Shown here in pieces: positions 1 through 5,151 of a stretch of 7,799 nt of DNA (position 1 is its first letter; every line of letters begins with the position of its first letter). Location of the stretch: positions 1 through 7,799 of the forward strand of contig JAFQOM010000170.1 in the NCBI GenBank assembly GCA_017403205.1. Direction: 5' to 3'. The notes beneath the pieces were generated by a model. The model saw only the letters and a list, made by a program, of their open reading frames with translations. It searched no databases and was not told the origin of the DNA. The position numbers and the translations under genes are program-made. Origin of the DNA: Clostridia bacterium. Its GTDB lineage: Bacteria; Bacillota_A; Clostridia; Christensenellales; UBA1242.

Positions 1-8
1 ATGTTTTT

Positions 9-35
9 TTATTGATTATTCAATAAGTTTTTTTT
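9..35 (+). terminator. Possible terminator of a gene left of the window
   Basis: A 7-bp stem (9-15 with 20-26, loop of 4) is followed by G and eight T. The stem contains only one G-C pair, so it is weak. It would end a plus-strand transcript entering from the left, but no coding sequence is visible to support that. Confidence 0.3.
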
Positions 36-178
36 AACACATATTATTTTTTTCTTTTAATTTTTAAATAAAATTTAGGTTTAACTTTTAGATTTATTTA
101 CTTTATTATTTTAAAAACCCCTAAACTTTACAGCATAAAATACAAGAAATTTTTAGCCCCTTTTTATTAAAATAAAAC
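36..178. other. AT-rich intergenic stretch with no gene seen
   Basis: Together with the flanking terminator signals this leaves nearly 300 bases (1-295) without a gene. I found no convincing start plus ribosome site, no tRNA fold and no complete promoter here. Two short C-runs (118-121 and 157-160) flank a CTAAA/TTTAG-type inverted repeat, but the arms do not extend into a stable stem. Confidence 0.5.
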
Positions 179-215
179 AAAAAAAAACGACCTAAAAAAA
201 CATATTTTTAAGTCG
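179..215 (-). terminator. Rho-independent terminator of the HU gene
   Basis: On the minus strand a stem forms between 205-215 and 188-198, with CGAC/GTCG at its base, one G-U pair and A-U pairs above. Nine T follow (complement of 179-187). It lies about 80 bases beyond the HU stop codon. On the plus strand the same arms contain a C-A mismatch, so it suits minus-strand transcripts better. Confidence 0.7.
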
Positions 216-295
216 AATTTTTTATTTAAAATTATAAATTTTAAGTGAATTTTTTAAAGCATTTTTACTTTTTAAATATCAATTTTAAGTTAAAA

Positions 296-568
296 TTACT
301 TTAAAAGTTCTTTAAAGCTTTTTCCAAATTTAAAGCTTGGTGCTTTAGTTGCTGGAATTTCAATAGTAGCTTTAGTTTGTGGGTTGATACCCTTTCTTGC
401 AGCTCTTACTTTTACTTTGAATGTGCCAAAGCCAGCAAGTGCAACATCTTTACCTTCTTTAAGAGCTTCTGCTACAGCAGCAACAAATGCTTTGTATGCT
501 TCATCAGCATCTTTAAGTGTAAAGCCTGCTTTGTTTGCGATTGCGCTAACAATATCACCTTTATTCAT
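296..568 (-). CDS. hup: HU family DNA-binding protein
   Basis: HU is a small, abundant, dimeric nucleoid protein that bends and compacts DNA with little sequence preference. The 90-residue length is standard. An N-terminal helical dimerisation region (about 1-45) leads to the GFGTF turn (46-50). The family signature follows at 55-65 (R-A-A-R-K-G-I-N-P-Q-T), and the DNA-binding arm carries I-P-A (71-73), with conserved P77, F79 and G82. The ATG has a strong ribosome site (AAAGGAGAT) about 9 bases upstream and is read from a TGC-extended -10 promoter, giving a leader of about 45 bases with a small ACAC/GTGT hairpin. The gene is monocistronic with its own terminator. Its GC content looks higher than the surroundings, as expected for a highly expressed gene. 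Identity is secure; HU versus IHF rests on the single-gene context and general sequence. Confidence 0.97.
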   Translation of the reverse strand: MNKGDIVSAIANKAGFTLKDADEAYKAFVAAVAEALKEGKDVALAGFGTFKVKVRAARKGINPQTKATIEIPATKAPSFKFGKSFKELLK

Positions 569-620
569 AAATCTAAAATCTCCTTTTTGTTTTTGTGTTT
601 CACACTATTGTGTTGCTTGA

Positions 621-648
621 ATTATAGCATATGTTTTTTTTCTTTCAA
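621..648 (-). promoter_or_regulatory. HU promoter with extended -10
   Basis: On the minus strand TTGAAA (643-648) is separated by 16 bases from a perfect TATAAT (621-626), which is preceded by TGC. The predicted transcription start is near 614. Confidence 0.8.
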
Positions 649-831
649 AACAAATTTAACAATTTTTTATTTTTTTTCTCTAAAACCCTTTATTTATGTG
701 GCTTTTACGTTTTTTTTGTTTTGTTTCTTGATTTTTATAGTTAATTTTTTGTTTACAATTAGCCATTATGCTTTAATTTTTTGTCTTTTAAGACTATAAA
801 ATAGTTATTTATCTTTATTTTACATACATGT
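649..831. other. AT-rich gap between the divergent HU and Smr genes
   Basis: Mostly T-rich on the plus strand. Only a short GTCT/AGAC inverted repeat (783-794), followed by TATAAA (796-801), stands out. TATAAA could be an alternative -10 for the Smr gene, but no good -35 accompanies it. I see no gene; plus-strand open frames here are low-complexity Phe/Leu/Cys-rich and partly antisense to HU. Confidence 0.45.
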
Positions 832-859
832 TTGACTTTGTTATTAATTATATTATATC
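832..859 (+). promoter_or_regulatory. Candidate Smr-gene promoter
   Basis: TTGACT (832-837) lies 16 bases before TATATC (854-859). This would start transcription near 866-868, at or beside the chosen ATG (868), giving a leaderless message. A competing reading is TTTACA (819-824) with TATTAA (842-847). Neither -10 is strong, so the exact start is uncertain. Confidence 0.4.
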
Positions 860-867
860 ATTTTTAT

Positions 868-1215
868 ATGAATTCTATTTATTTGATAAATGTGGAGAGT
901 TTTAAATTAACAGTTAACGAAGCCTTAGCAATGGTTGAAACTGAAATTGACTCTTTAAGGCTATTAAACAAACATGTTGTTTTAAAAGTTGTTCATGGAT
1001 ATGGCTCAAGTGGAAGTGGTGGCGAAATAAAAAAACACTTACCTATATTTTTGTCACAACTAAAAGCAAAAAATAAAATAATAGATTTTGTTTCAAATTC
1101 AAGTTTTAGCAGTTTAAATCAAAAATATAAAACATATACAAAAATGTTTCCAGAACTTGTTTTAGATAAAGATTTAGCAAACCTAAACCCTGGCATAACC
1201 CTTATATTTTTATAA
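868..1215 (+). CDS. Small stand-alone Smr-domain protein
   Basis: A 115-residue protein matching the Smr (MutS2 C-terminal) domain, known in this family for nucleic-acid binding or nicking. From the chosen start, a first strand and helix (about 3-35, reading YLINVESFKLTVNEALAMVE) is followed by the hallmark glycine-rich loop VVHGYGSSGSGG (about 44-55) and a helix with KKHL. The usual LDLHG at the first strand is degenerate (LINVES), so activity may differ. A longer frame opens with TTG at 832, but its extra 12 residues are hydrophobic and overlap the likely -35. The ATG at 868 begins exactly at the domain edge. Neither start has a Shine-Dalgarno sequence. No MutS2 core is fused or adjacent. 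The gene ends at a hairpin shared with the converging DegV gene. Family assignment is good; the biological role is unknown. Confidence 0.75.
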   Translation: MNSIYLINVESFKLTVNEALAMVETEIDSLRLLNKHVVLKVVHGYGSSGSGGEIKKHLPIFLSQLKAKNKIIDFVSNSSFSSLNQKYKTYTKMFPELVLDKDLANLNPGITLIFL

Positions 1216-1222
1216 AATAAAC

Positions 1223-1261
1223 AAAAATCGCTACCAACAATTATGTTTTGTAGCGATTTTT
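1223..1261. terminator. Bidirectional terminator between Smr and DegV 1
   Basis: A perfect 12-bp inverted repeat (1223-1234 with 1250-1261) has five A on the left and five T on the right, and an inner AACA/TGTT stem in the loop. The two converging genes end at 1215 and 1273, so it can serve both strands. Confidence 0.88.
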
Positions 1262-1272
1262 TATTAAAATTA

Positions 1273-2133
1273 TTAATGGTTTTCATCCCCATCATTTATA
1301 TACAAAATACCTAATGTGTTTTGACCACAATGACAGTTAATTACACTTCCTGCTTGAGTAAAGATAATTTCTTTAAACTTACCATAGGCCTCTACGGCTG
1401 ATTTTGCAACATCAAGCATTTCTTGTGTAGCTGTAGAATAAGTAATCATAACTCTTGTATGATCTGGTGTAGAATGTTCTGCTAAAACATCTTCTATATA
1501 TTTTTTTATACAGCCAATCATGTTTCCCATATATTTTTTACCGACTATATTCTTTCCGTCTTTTACATGAATACTTGGCTTTAGTCTTAATAAATTTGCA
1601 CCCAATACTGCAAGCATACTGCACCTGCCACCCTTGTGCAAAAATTTAAGCTTTTCAATAACAAAAGAAGCCTGAACATGTGGCACGCGCTCTTTTACTT
1701 TACTTGCAATTTGTTCTGCTGAATACTTGCCCGATTTAGCAAGTTCTGCAGCATACATAACAAGCAAGCCTGTTCCAGTTGACAAAGATTGAGAGTCTAC
1801 TGGATAAACACCTTTTAAATCTTGTGCTGCTATTTGAATATTGTTAAAACAGCATGAAAAATCCCCTCCAATTCCAATGTGAACTATTTCATACCCTTCA
1901 TCTGTATACTTTTTAAAAAAATCTTTAAAATCTTCTGGACTTCTAGCCCCTGTTGTTGGTACATCGCCAGTTTTTTCAAAATATTCATATATATCACTAG
2001 GTTTTACATCAACGCCATCTAAATATGTGTTTTCACCCATATTAACCGCAAGTGGAATTACACCTATATTGTATTTATTAATAATATCTGCTGTTAAATC
2101 GCAGGTAGAATCTGATGTTATTTTTATTTTCAT
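1273..2133 (-). CDS. DegV family (FakB-like) fatty-acid-binding protein 1
   Basis: A 286-residue protein of normal DegV length. DegV proteins bind a fatty acid; the characterised members (FakB) hold it while the kinase FakA phosphorylates it for phospholipid synthesis. Visible landmarks are the N-terminal strand with DSTCDL (8-13), PTTGARSPEDF (59-69) where most members have TSQPS, a GDFSCC stretch (90-95) where most have SGLSGT, KFLHKGGR (163-170), and the C-terminal CHCGQNTLGI (267-276). The two substituted motifs line the ligand site in the family, so ligand or binding mode may differ. Cysteines cluster at these points (C11, C94, C95, C171, C267, C269). ATG start with a weak ribosome site (AGAGA) and a leader of about 47 bases from a clear promoter. 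Monocistronic and divergent from radC. The family is certain; the ligand is inferred. Confidence 0.93.
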   Translation of the reverse strand: MKIKITSDSTCDLTADIINKYNIGVIPLAVNMGENTYLDGVDVKPSDIYEYFEKTGDVPTTGARSPEDFKDFFKKYTDEGYEIVHIGIGGDFSCCFNNIQIAAQDLKGVYPVDSQSLSTGTGLLVMYAAELAKSGKYSAEQIASKVKERVPHVQASFVIEKLKFLHKGGRCSMLAVLGANLLRLKPSIHVKDGKNIVGKKYMGNMIGCIKKYIEDVLAEHSTPDHTRVMITYSTATQEMLDVAKSAVEAYGKFKEIIFTQAGSVINCHCGQNTLGILYINDGDENH

Positions 2134-2186
2134 TATAAATCTCTTTTAAATAATTTTTTGCAAAAAAATATATTTTTACACATTTA

Positions 2187-2215
2187 ATTATGACACCTTA
2201 AAAAATCTTTGTCAA
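2187..2215 (-). promoter_or_regulatory. DegV 1 promoter
   Basis: On the minus strand a perfect TTGACA (2210-2215) is followed after 17 bases by CATAAT (2187-2192). The predicted start is near 2180. Its -35 lies five bases from the proposed radC -35 on the other strand. Confidence 0.82.
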
Positions 2216-2219
2216 TTTG

Positions 2220-2250
2220 TTAACATTATTTTTTAATATTATGCTAAAAT
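2220..2250 (+). promoter_or_regulatory. radC promoter with extended -10
   Basis: TGC TAAAAT (2242-2250) is an extended -10. TTAACA (2220-2225) is the best -35, at a rather long spacing of 19. The predicted start near 2256-2258 is only 2 to 4 bases before the ATG at 2260. Confidence 0.65.
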
Positions 2251-2259
2251 ACTATAGTT

Positions 2260-3165
2260 ATGAAAGATGATTTAAAATATGATTTTAACAAAAGTTTAAA
2301 AGATAGCATTGACATTACAATAAACAACAATGCTAATAATAAGATTGCTGAAGACAAAACATTAAAAACTCAAATCAATACACATAGCCATTTTGGGCAC
2401 AGACAAAGATTAAGAGGAATAATAAACAACACAGATATTTTATCTTTGCCAGAACATCAAATTTTAGAATTGATGTTAACTTTTGTTTTGCCTCAAAAAG
2501 ACGTTAATCCTCTAGCACATGATATTCTTAATGAGTTTGGCTCTTTGGCAAATGTCTTTGAGGCCAGTGTAGAAGATTTAATAAAAATTAAAGGGGTTGG
2601 CGAAGTTACAGCAAACTATTTAAGCTTTTGCTCAAAAATACCTGAAATTTATAAAAATAGCAAGTCAAACACAAAGGTTAAACTTAATACCGTTAGAGAT
2701 ATAATTAAATTTTTTAGTTCAATTGTTGACTTTTCTTCAGTTGAAAAGTTTTATTATGTATGTTTAAATGCAAAAGGTGATGTGTTGTGTTCTAAAAATA
2801 TGGGTAGCGGCGGCGTATCTCAACTTTATATTAATAACCGAGAGTTTATTCAGCAAATATTAAGATACCCTACACAAACCGTTATTGTTTGCCACACCCA
2901 CCCTCATGGAGAACCAAAACCATCAGAAGAAGATCTTTCCTTTACAAAAACGCTTTTAGAGTTGCTCGACCCTTTAAACATAAGATTGTGTGATCACTTA
3001 ATTTTGTCACCAGATGGACACTATAGCTTCTTTCAAAACAAAATTTTGGGTGGCCCACTTAAAAACGGAGTATTTGGCAATTTAAAAATGAACATTTTAT
3101 CTAACAAGGCTTTTACTTACAATAACAAATCTTTGGATTTAGATACAAATATAACAAACTATTAA
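2260..3165 (+). CDS. radC: RadC family protein (JAB/MPN metalloprotease fold)
   Basis: RadC proteins are widespread and named for a DNA-repair link that was later doubted; their molecular function is unsettled. The conserved part starts at GHRQRLR (46-52), followed by a helix-hairpin-helix segment (KIKGVGEVTANYL, 109-121). The JAMM-type metal site is complete: E195 in NNREF, H212 and H214 in HTHPHGEPKPS (212-222), and D225. Before it lies an unusual N-terminal tail of about 42 residues rich in Asn, Asp and Lys. After it is a C-terminal tail (about 264-301) longer than usual. No in-frame ATG lies between residue 1 and the domain, so ATG 2260 is kept although it has no ribosome site and an almost leaderless mRNA is predicted. 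Single-gene unit ending at a hairpin shared with the converging signal peptidase gene. No competence or mobile genes are adjacent. Confidence 0.94.
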   Translation: MKDDLKYDFNKSLKDSIDITINNNANNKIAEDKTLKTQINTHSHFGHRQRLRGIINNTDILSLPEHQILELMLTFVLPQKDVNPLAHDILNEFGSLANVFEASVEDLIKIKGVGEVTANYLSFCSKIPEIYKNSKSNTKVKLNTVRDIIKFFSSIVDFSSVEKFYYVCLNAKGDVLCSKNMGSGGVSQLYINNREFIQQILRYPTQTVIVCHTHPHGEPKPSEEDLSFTKTLLELLDPLNIRLCDHLILSPDGHYSFFQNKILGGPLKNGVFGNLKMNILSNKAFTYNNKSLDLDTNITNY

Positions 3166-3172
3166 TTAAAAC

Positions 3173-3207
3173 AAAAAAGGAGTATTTAATGTAAATACTC
3201 TTTTTTT
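3173..3207. terminator. Bidirectional terminator between radC and lepB
   Basis: GAGTATTTA (3180-3188) pairs perfectly with 3192-3200 around a three-base loop. Six A on the left and a T-run on the right extend the stem and provide T-tracts in both directions. The converging stop codons lie at 3165 and 3210. Confidence 0.9.
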
Positions 3208-3209
3208 AT

Positions 3210-3932
3210 TTAAAATATAGAACATATTTGTTGCCAAATATAACCTAAAAATGTTTGATTATATTCATATGAAAACGCTACAGAACCTATAACGTTATCA
3301 GTATCTATACAACCAAAAAGCAAGCTGTCACTACTAATTCCTCTATTGTCACCTAAAATAAACACACAGCCTTTAGGCACAATTATATAAGCTTCTTCAC
3401 CTGATTTAACAACGTTTACATTTTTTCTGTTTTCAAGTTCTGGGTTTTCTAAACAAAATCTATTAAAATAATTTATATTCATATCTGCGCGGCTTAAAAT
3501 ATAACTTTCGTCTAGTGCGTGTACAGACTCATAATCATCCCCTACAAAATAATAAAAATATCCATCATCTAACTTTTTTAAAACAACCATTTGATTTTCC
3601 GTAGCTATAATTCTTTTTATAACCACATCACCATTTGCTTTGGCTAAAATAACATCTCCATTATTTCCACCATCAAACCTGTTTACATATACAATATCTT
3701 GATATTGTGATGTTTCTGGATCGTCTATATAAGTTAAATTTTTGTTAAATGTAGGTTGCATTGAAGGCCCTATAACATACGCTTGAATAAAAATATAACT
3801 AAATATTAAATAACAAGCAATCACCACCAGAAAAGTATAAAAAAGGCCGTCTAGTAGCTTAATCCACTTAGACTTTCTTTGTTTAAAATTTATATTTTCA
3901 TAATGCAAATTAGCAAAATATTTATTATTCAC
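3210..3932 (-). CDS. lepB: Signal peptidase I (S26 family)
   Basis: A membrane-anchored serine protease that removes signal peptides from exported proteins at the outer face of the membrane. A basic N-terminal segment (15-26) precedes one membrane helix (about 29-50), as in Gram-positive SipS-type enzymes. The catalytic serine is S57 in GPSMQPTF (55-62), and the general-base lysine is K106 in VIKRIIA (104-110). Box E reads GDNRGISSDSLLFG (194-207); the usual arginine of DSR is Leu204 here. At 240 residues it is somewhat longer than a minimal SipS, with an insert between the lysine box and box E (about 120-180). The start is GTG with AAGGA seven bases upstream. The gene follows the DUF951 gene by 15 bases, so the two share one promoter. 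No C-terminal membrane helix is seen. Assignment is firm. Confidence 0.95.
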   Translation of the reverse strand: MNNKYFANLHYENINFKQRKSKWIKLLDGLFYTFLVVIACYLIFSYIFIQAYVIGPSMQPTFNKNLTYIDDPETSQYQDIVYVNRFDGGNNGDVILAKANGDVVIKRIIATENQMVVLKKLDDGYFYYFVGDDYESVHALDESYILSRADMNINYFNRFCLENPELENRKNVNVVKSGEEAYIIVPKGCVFILGDNRGISSDSLLFGCIDTDNVIGSVAFSYEYNQTFLGYIWQQICSIF

Positions 3933-3939
3933 AATTAAA

Positions 3940-3944
3940 TCCTT
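3940..3944 (-). promoter_or_regulatory. Ribosome binding site deciding the lepB GTG start
   Basis: AAGGA on the minus strand lies 7 bases before GTG (3930-3932). It sits in the 15-base gap after the DUF951 stop codon and is the only strong site near the 5' end of lepB. Confidence 0.75.
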
Positions 3945-3947
3945 AAT

Positions 3948-4121
3948 TTAGTTTGATCTATTTTTTATCATCTTATCTAGCTTATGTTTTTCTAACATAA
4001 GCTCTCTGTTACAAGTATTGCACTTTATTTTATAATCAGCACCGACCCTAATTATTGTCCACATTTTTCCACCACAGGCGTGCTGTTTCTTTCCCTCAAA
4101 TTGTTCACCAACTGTATACAT
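3948..4121 (-). CDS. DUF951 family protein, 57 residues
   Basis: A short reading frame that matches the pattern of the DUF951 family of Firmicutes (B. subtilis YyzM type). It reads VGEQFEGKKQHACGG (4-18), then WTIIRVGAD (21-29) and KIKCNTCNRELML (31-43), against a family pattern of G-D-x-V, K-K-x-H-P-C-G, W-x-V-x-R-x-G-A-D and C-x-x-C. H14, C16, C34 and C37 could form a small zinc site, which is inference. Function is unknown. ATG start preceded by GGTGA at short spacing; the leader is only about 13 bases. It is the first gene of an operon with lepB, which starts 15 bases after its stop. The family's proline after His14 is Ala here and its usual extra glycine spacing is kept, so the fold is probably intact. 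Confidence 0.85.
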   Translation of the reverse strand: MYTVGEQFEGKKQHACGGKMWTIIRVGADYKIKCNTCNRELMLEKHKLDKMIKNRSN

Positions 4122-4140
4122 ATTTCACCACATTTATTTT

Positions 4141-4169
4141 ATTATAATATCCGATAAAAAAAATTGCAA
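4141..4169 (-). promoter_or_regulatory. Promoter of the DUF951-lepB operon
   Basis: On the minus strand TTGCAA (4164-4169) lies 17 bases before a perfect TATAAT (4141-4146). The predicted start is near 4134. Confidence 0.85.
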
Positions 4170-4197
4170 TAAAATATAATTAATACACCGCTAAAGA

Positions 4198-4232
4198 CAA
4201 TTATTAACAATTATTTTAGTTTTTAATAATTG
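4198..4232. repeat. Tandem and inverted CAATTATT repeats
   Basis: CAATTATT occurs at 4198-4205 and again at 4208-4215, and its complement AATAATTG at 4225-4232. The second and third copies form an 8-bp hairpin with a 9-base loop. They lie between the two divergent promoters and could be an operator, but in such AT-rich DNA chance is a real alternative. Confidence 0.4.
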
Positions 4233-4244
4233 CTCAACAAAACA

Positions 4245-4273
4245 TTGGCAATTTTTTTTTGTTGTTGTATAAT
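4245..4273 (+). promoter_or_regulatory. Promoter of tRNA-Arg and the downstream acyltransferase
   Basis: TTGGCA (4245-4250) lies 17 bases before a perfect TATAAT (4268-4273). The start is predicted near 4280, about 26 bases before the tRNA. An 8-bp inverted repeat (CAACAAAA 4235-4242 with 4257-4264) brackets the -35. Confidence 0.87.
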
Positions 4274-4305
4274 AACATAGTGTCTATGTAAAATAGATGG
4301 GCTGT

Positions 4306-4380
4306 GTCTCTATGGTGAAATGGATATCACAATGCGCTTCGGACGCATTATTGAGGGTTCGAGTCCTTCTGGAGACACCA
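4306..4380 (+). tRNA. tRNA-Arg (anticodon UCG), CCA encoded
   Basis: A complete cloverleaf. The acceptor stem pairs GTCTCTA with TGGAGAC (one G-U pair), and the D-stem GTGA pairs with TCAC. The anticodon stem ATGCG pairs with CGCAT around the loop CTTCGGA, with anticodon TCG at 4339-4341. The variable loop has 4 bases. The T-arm is GAGGG/CCTTC with loop TTCGAGT, the discriminator is A, and CCA is encoded at 4378-4380. It reads CGA and perhaps more of the CGN box. There is no terminator before the acyltransferase gene 38 bases downstream, so tRNA and mRNA are probably made as one transcript and separated by processing. Confidence 0.96.
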
Positions 4381-4407
4381 AGAATTATATTAATTTTATC
4401 AAATAAA

Positions 4408-4412
4408 AAGGA
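4408..4412 (+). promoter_or_regulatory. Ribosome binding site deciding a TTG start
   Basis: AAGGA lies six bases before TTG (4419-4421), the first codon of the acyltransferase. No in-frame ATG with a comparable site is nearby. Confidence 0.75.
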
Positions 4413-4418
4413 AAAAAC

Positions 4419-5129
4419 TTGAAAACTAAAACAAAGCAAAACCGAAAATCGTGGTTTAAAGGCTTAAAGGTGTTTTTAAAAATTTTTGTAAGAAAGCCTA
4501 AATTTGTTTATTTAGGAGATCAAATTTCAACACCCTCTATTATATTAAGCAACCACGTTGGCGCAAGAGGGCCTGTTAAACTTGAATTATATCTTGACAA
4601 ACCGTTTAGATTTTGGGGCACATATGAAATGAACTCTAACATAAAATCTATTTATAAATATTTGTCAAACATATACTTTTATAAGAAAAAACACATGCCA
4701 AAATTTTTGGCTAAAATTGTAGGATTTGTTGCCTGCCCATTTTTAAAACTTTTTTATAGTGGCCTTAATTTAATTTCAACTTACCCAGATGTTAGGTTTA
4801 GAAAGTCTATAAAAGAAAGTTTAAAAACAATTAATTCTAACCAAAACTTAGTAATCTTTCCAGAAGACTCTTCTAATGGGTATCATGACACATTATTATC
4901 GTTTTACTCTGGTTTTGTTTTTTTTGCAGATATATGCTTAAAACAAGGCAAAGACTTGCCTATTTATGTAATGTATTTTAAACGAAAAGAAAATACTTTT
5001 ATAGTTGATAAACCTATAATGTATTCTGAGTTGGCAAACATGAAATTAGATAAAAAAGATGTTGCAAAAATGTTATGTGACAAAGCAAATAGTTTGTCTT
5101 CAGTTGATGTTGAAAAAAATAAAAAGTGA
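4419..5129 (+). CDS. Divergent PlsC-like lysophospholipid acyltransferase
   Basis: A 236-residue protein with the layout of the LPLAT superfamily (PlsC transfers an acyl chain to 1-acyl-glycerol-3-phosphate). A basic N-terminus (1-28) is followed by block I, SNHVGARGP (44-52). Here N45-H46 are present, but the aspartate expected five residues after the histidine (HX4D) is Gly51. Next come an ELY..FRFWGTYEM stretch (56-71) and hydrophobic segments (about 98-120). Block III is VIFPEDSS (145-152), where the family has FPEG, and block IV is LPIYVM..VDKPI (180-200). Loss of the HX4D acid in an otherwise well-ordered protein points to a distinct subfamily with another donor, acceptor or mechanism, or to an inactive member. 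TTG start with AAGGA. It follows tRNA-Arg by 38 bases without its own clear promoter. Superfamily likely; substrate unknown. Confidence 0.78.
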   Translation: MKTKTKQNRKSWFKGLKVFLKIFVRKPKFVYLGDQISTPSIILSNHVGARGPVKLELYLDKPFRFWGTYEMNSNIKSIYKYLSNIYFYKKKHMPKFLAKIVGFVACPFLKLFYSGLNLISTYPDVRFRKSIKESLKTINSNQNLVIFPEDSSNGYHDTLLSFYSGFVFFADICLKQGKDLPIYVMYFKRKENTFIVDKPIMYSELANMKLDKKDVAKMLCDKANSLSSVDVEKNKK

Positions 5130-5151
5130 AAGAAAATTTCTTTCACTTTTT
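5121..5151. terminator. Bidirectional terminator overlapping the acyltransferase stop codon
   Basis: AAAAAGTGAAAGAA (5121-5134) pairs perfectly with 5138-5151, with seven T (5147-5153) on the plus side and an A/T run for the minus strand. The TGA stop of the acyltransferase (5127-5129) lies inside the left arm, and the stop of DegV 2 (5152-5154) touches the right edge. Confidence 0.9.

Noticed and set aside
377..799. Plus-strand open frames (377-799 and 384-620) opposite HU
   Set aside because: They are antisense to a certain HU gene, Cys/Phe-rich or Ala/Ser-rich without domain motifs, and lack ribosome sites.
832..867. TTG start of the Smr gene adding 12 residues
   Set aside because: The extra residues are coded by the probable -35/-10 region, have no ribosome site before them and extend beyond the domain edge.
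828..905. 25-codon frame starting ATG 828 overlapping the Smr start
   Set aside because: No ribosome site, overlaps the likely promoter, hydrophobic low-complexity product, wrong frame for the Smr domain.
4964..5146. Minus-strand open frame inside the acyltransferase gene
   Set aside because: Antisense shadow of the coding region, starting within the terminator stem, with no promoter or family match.
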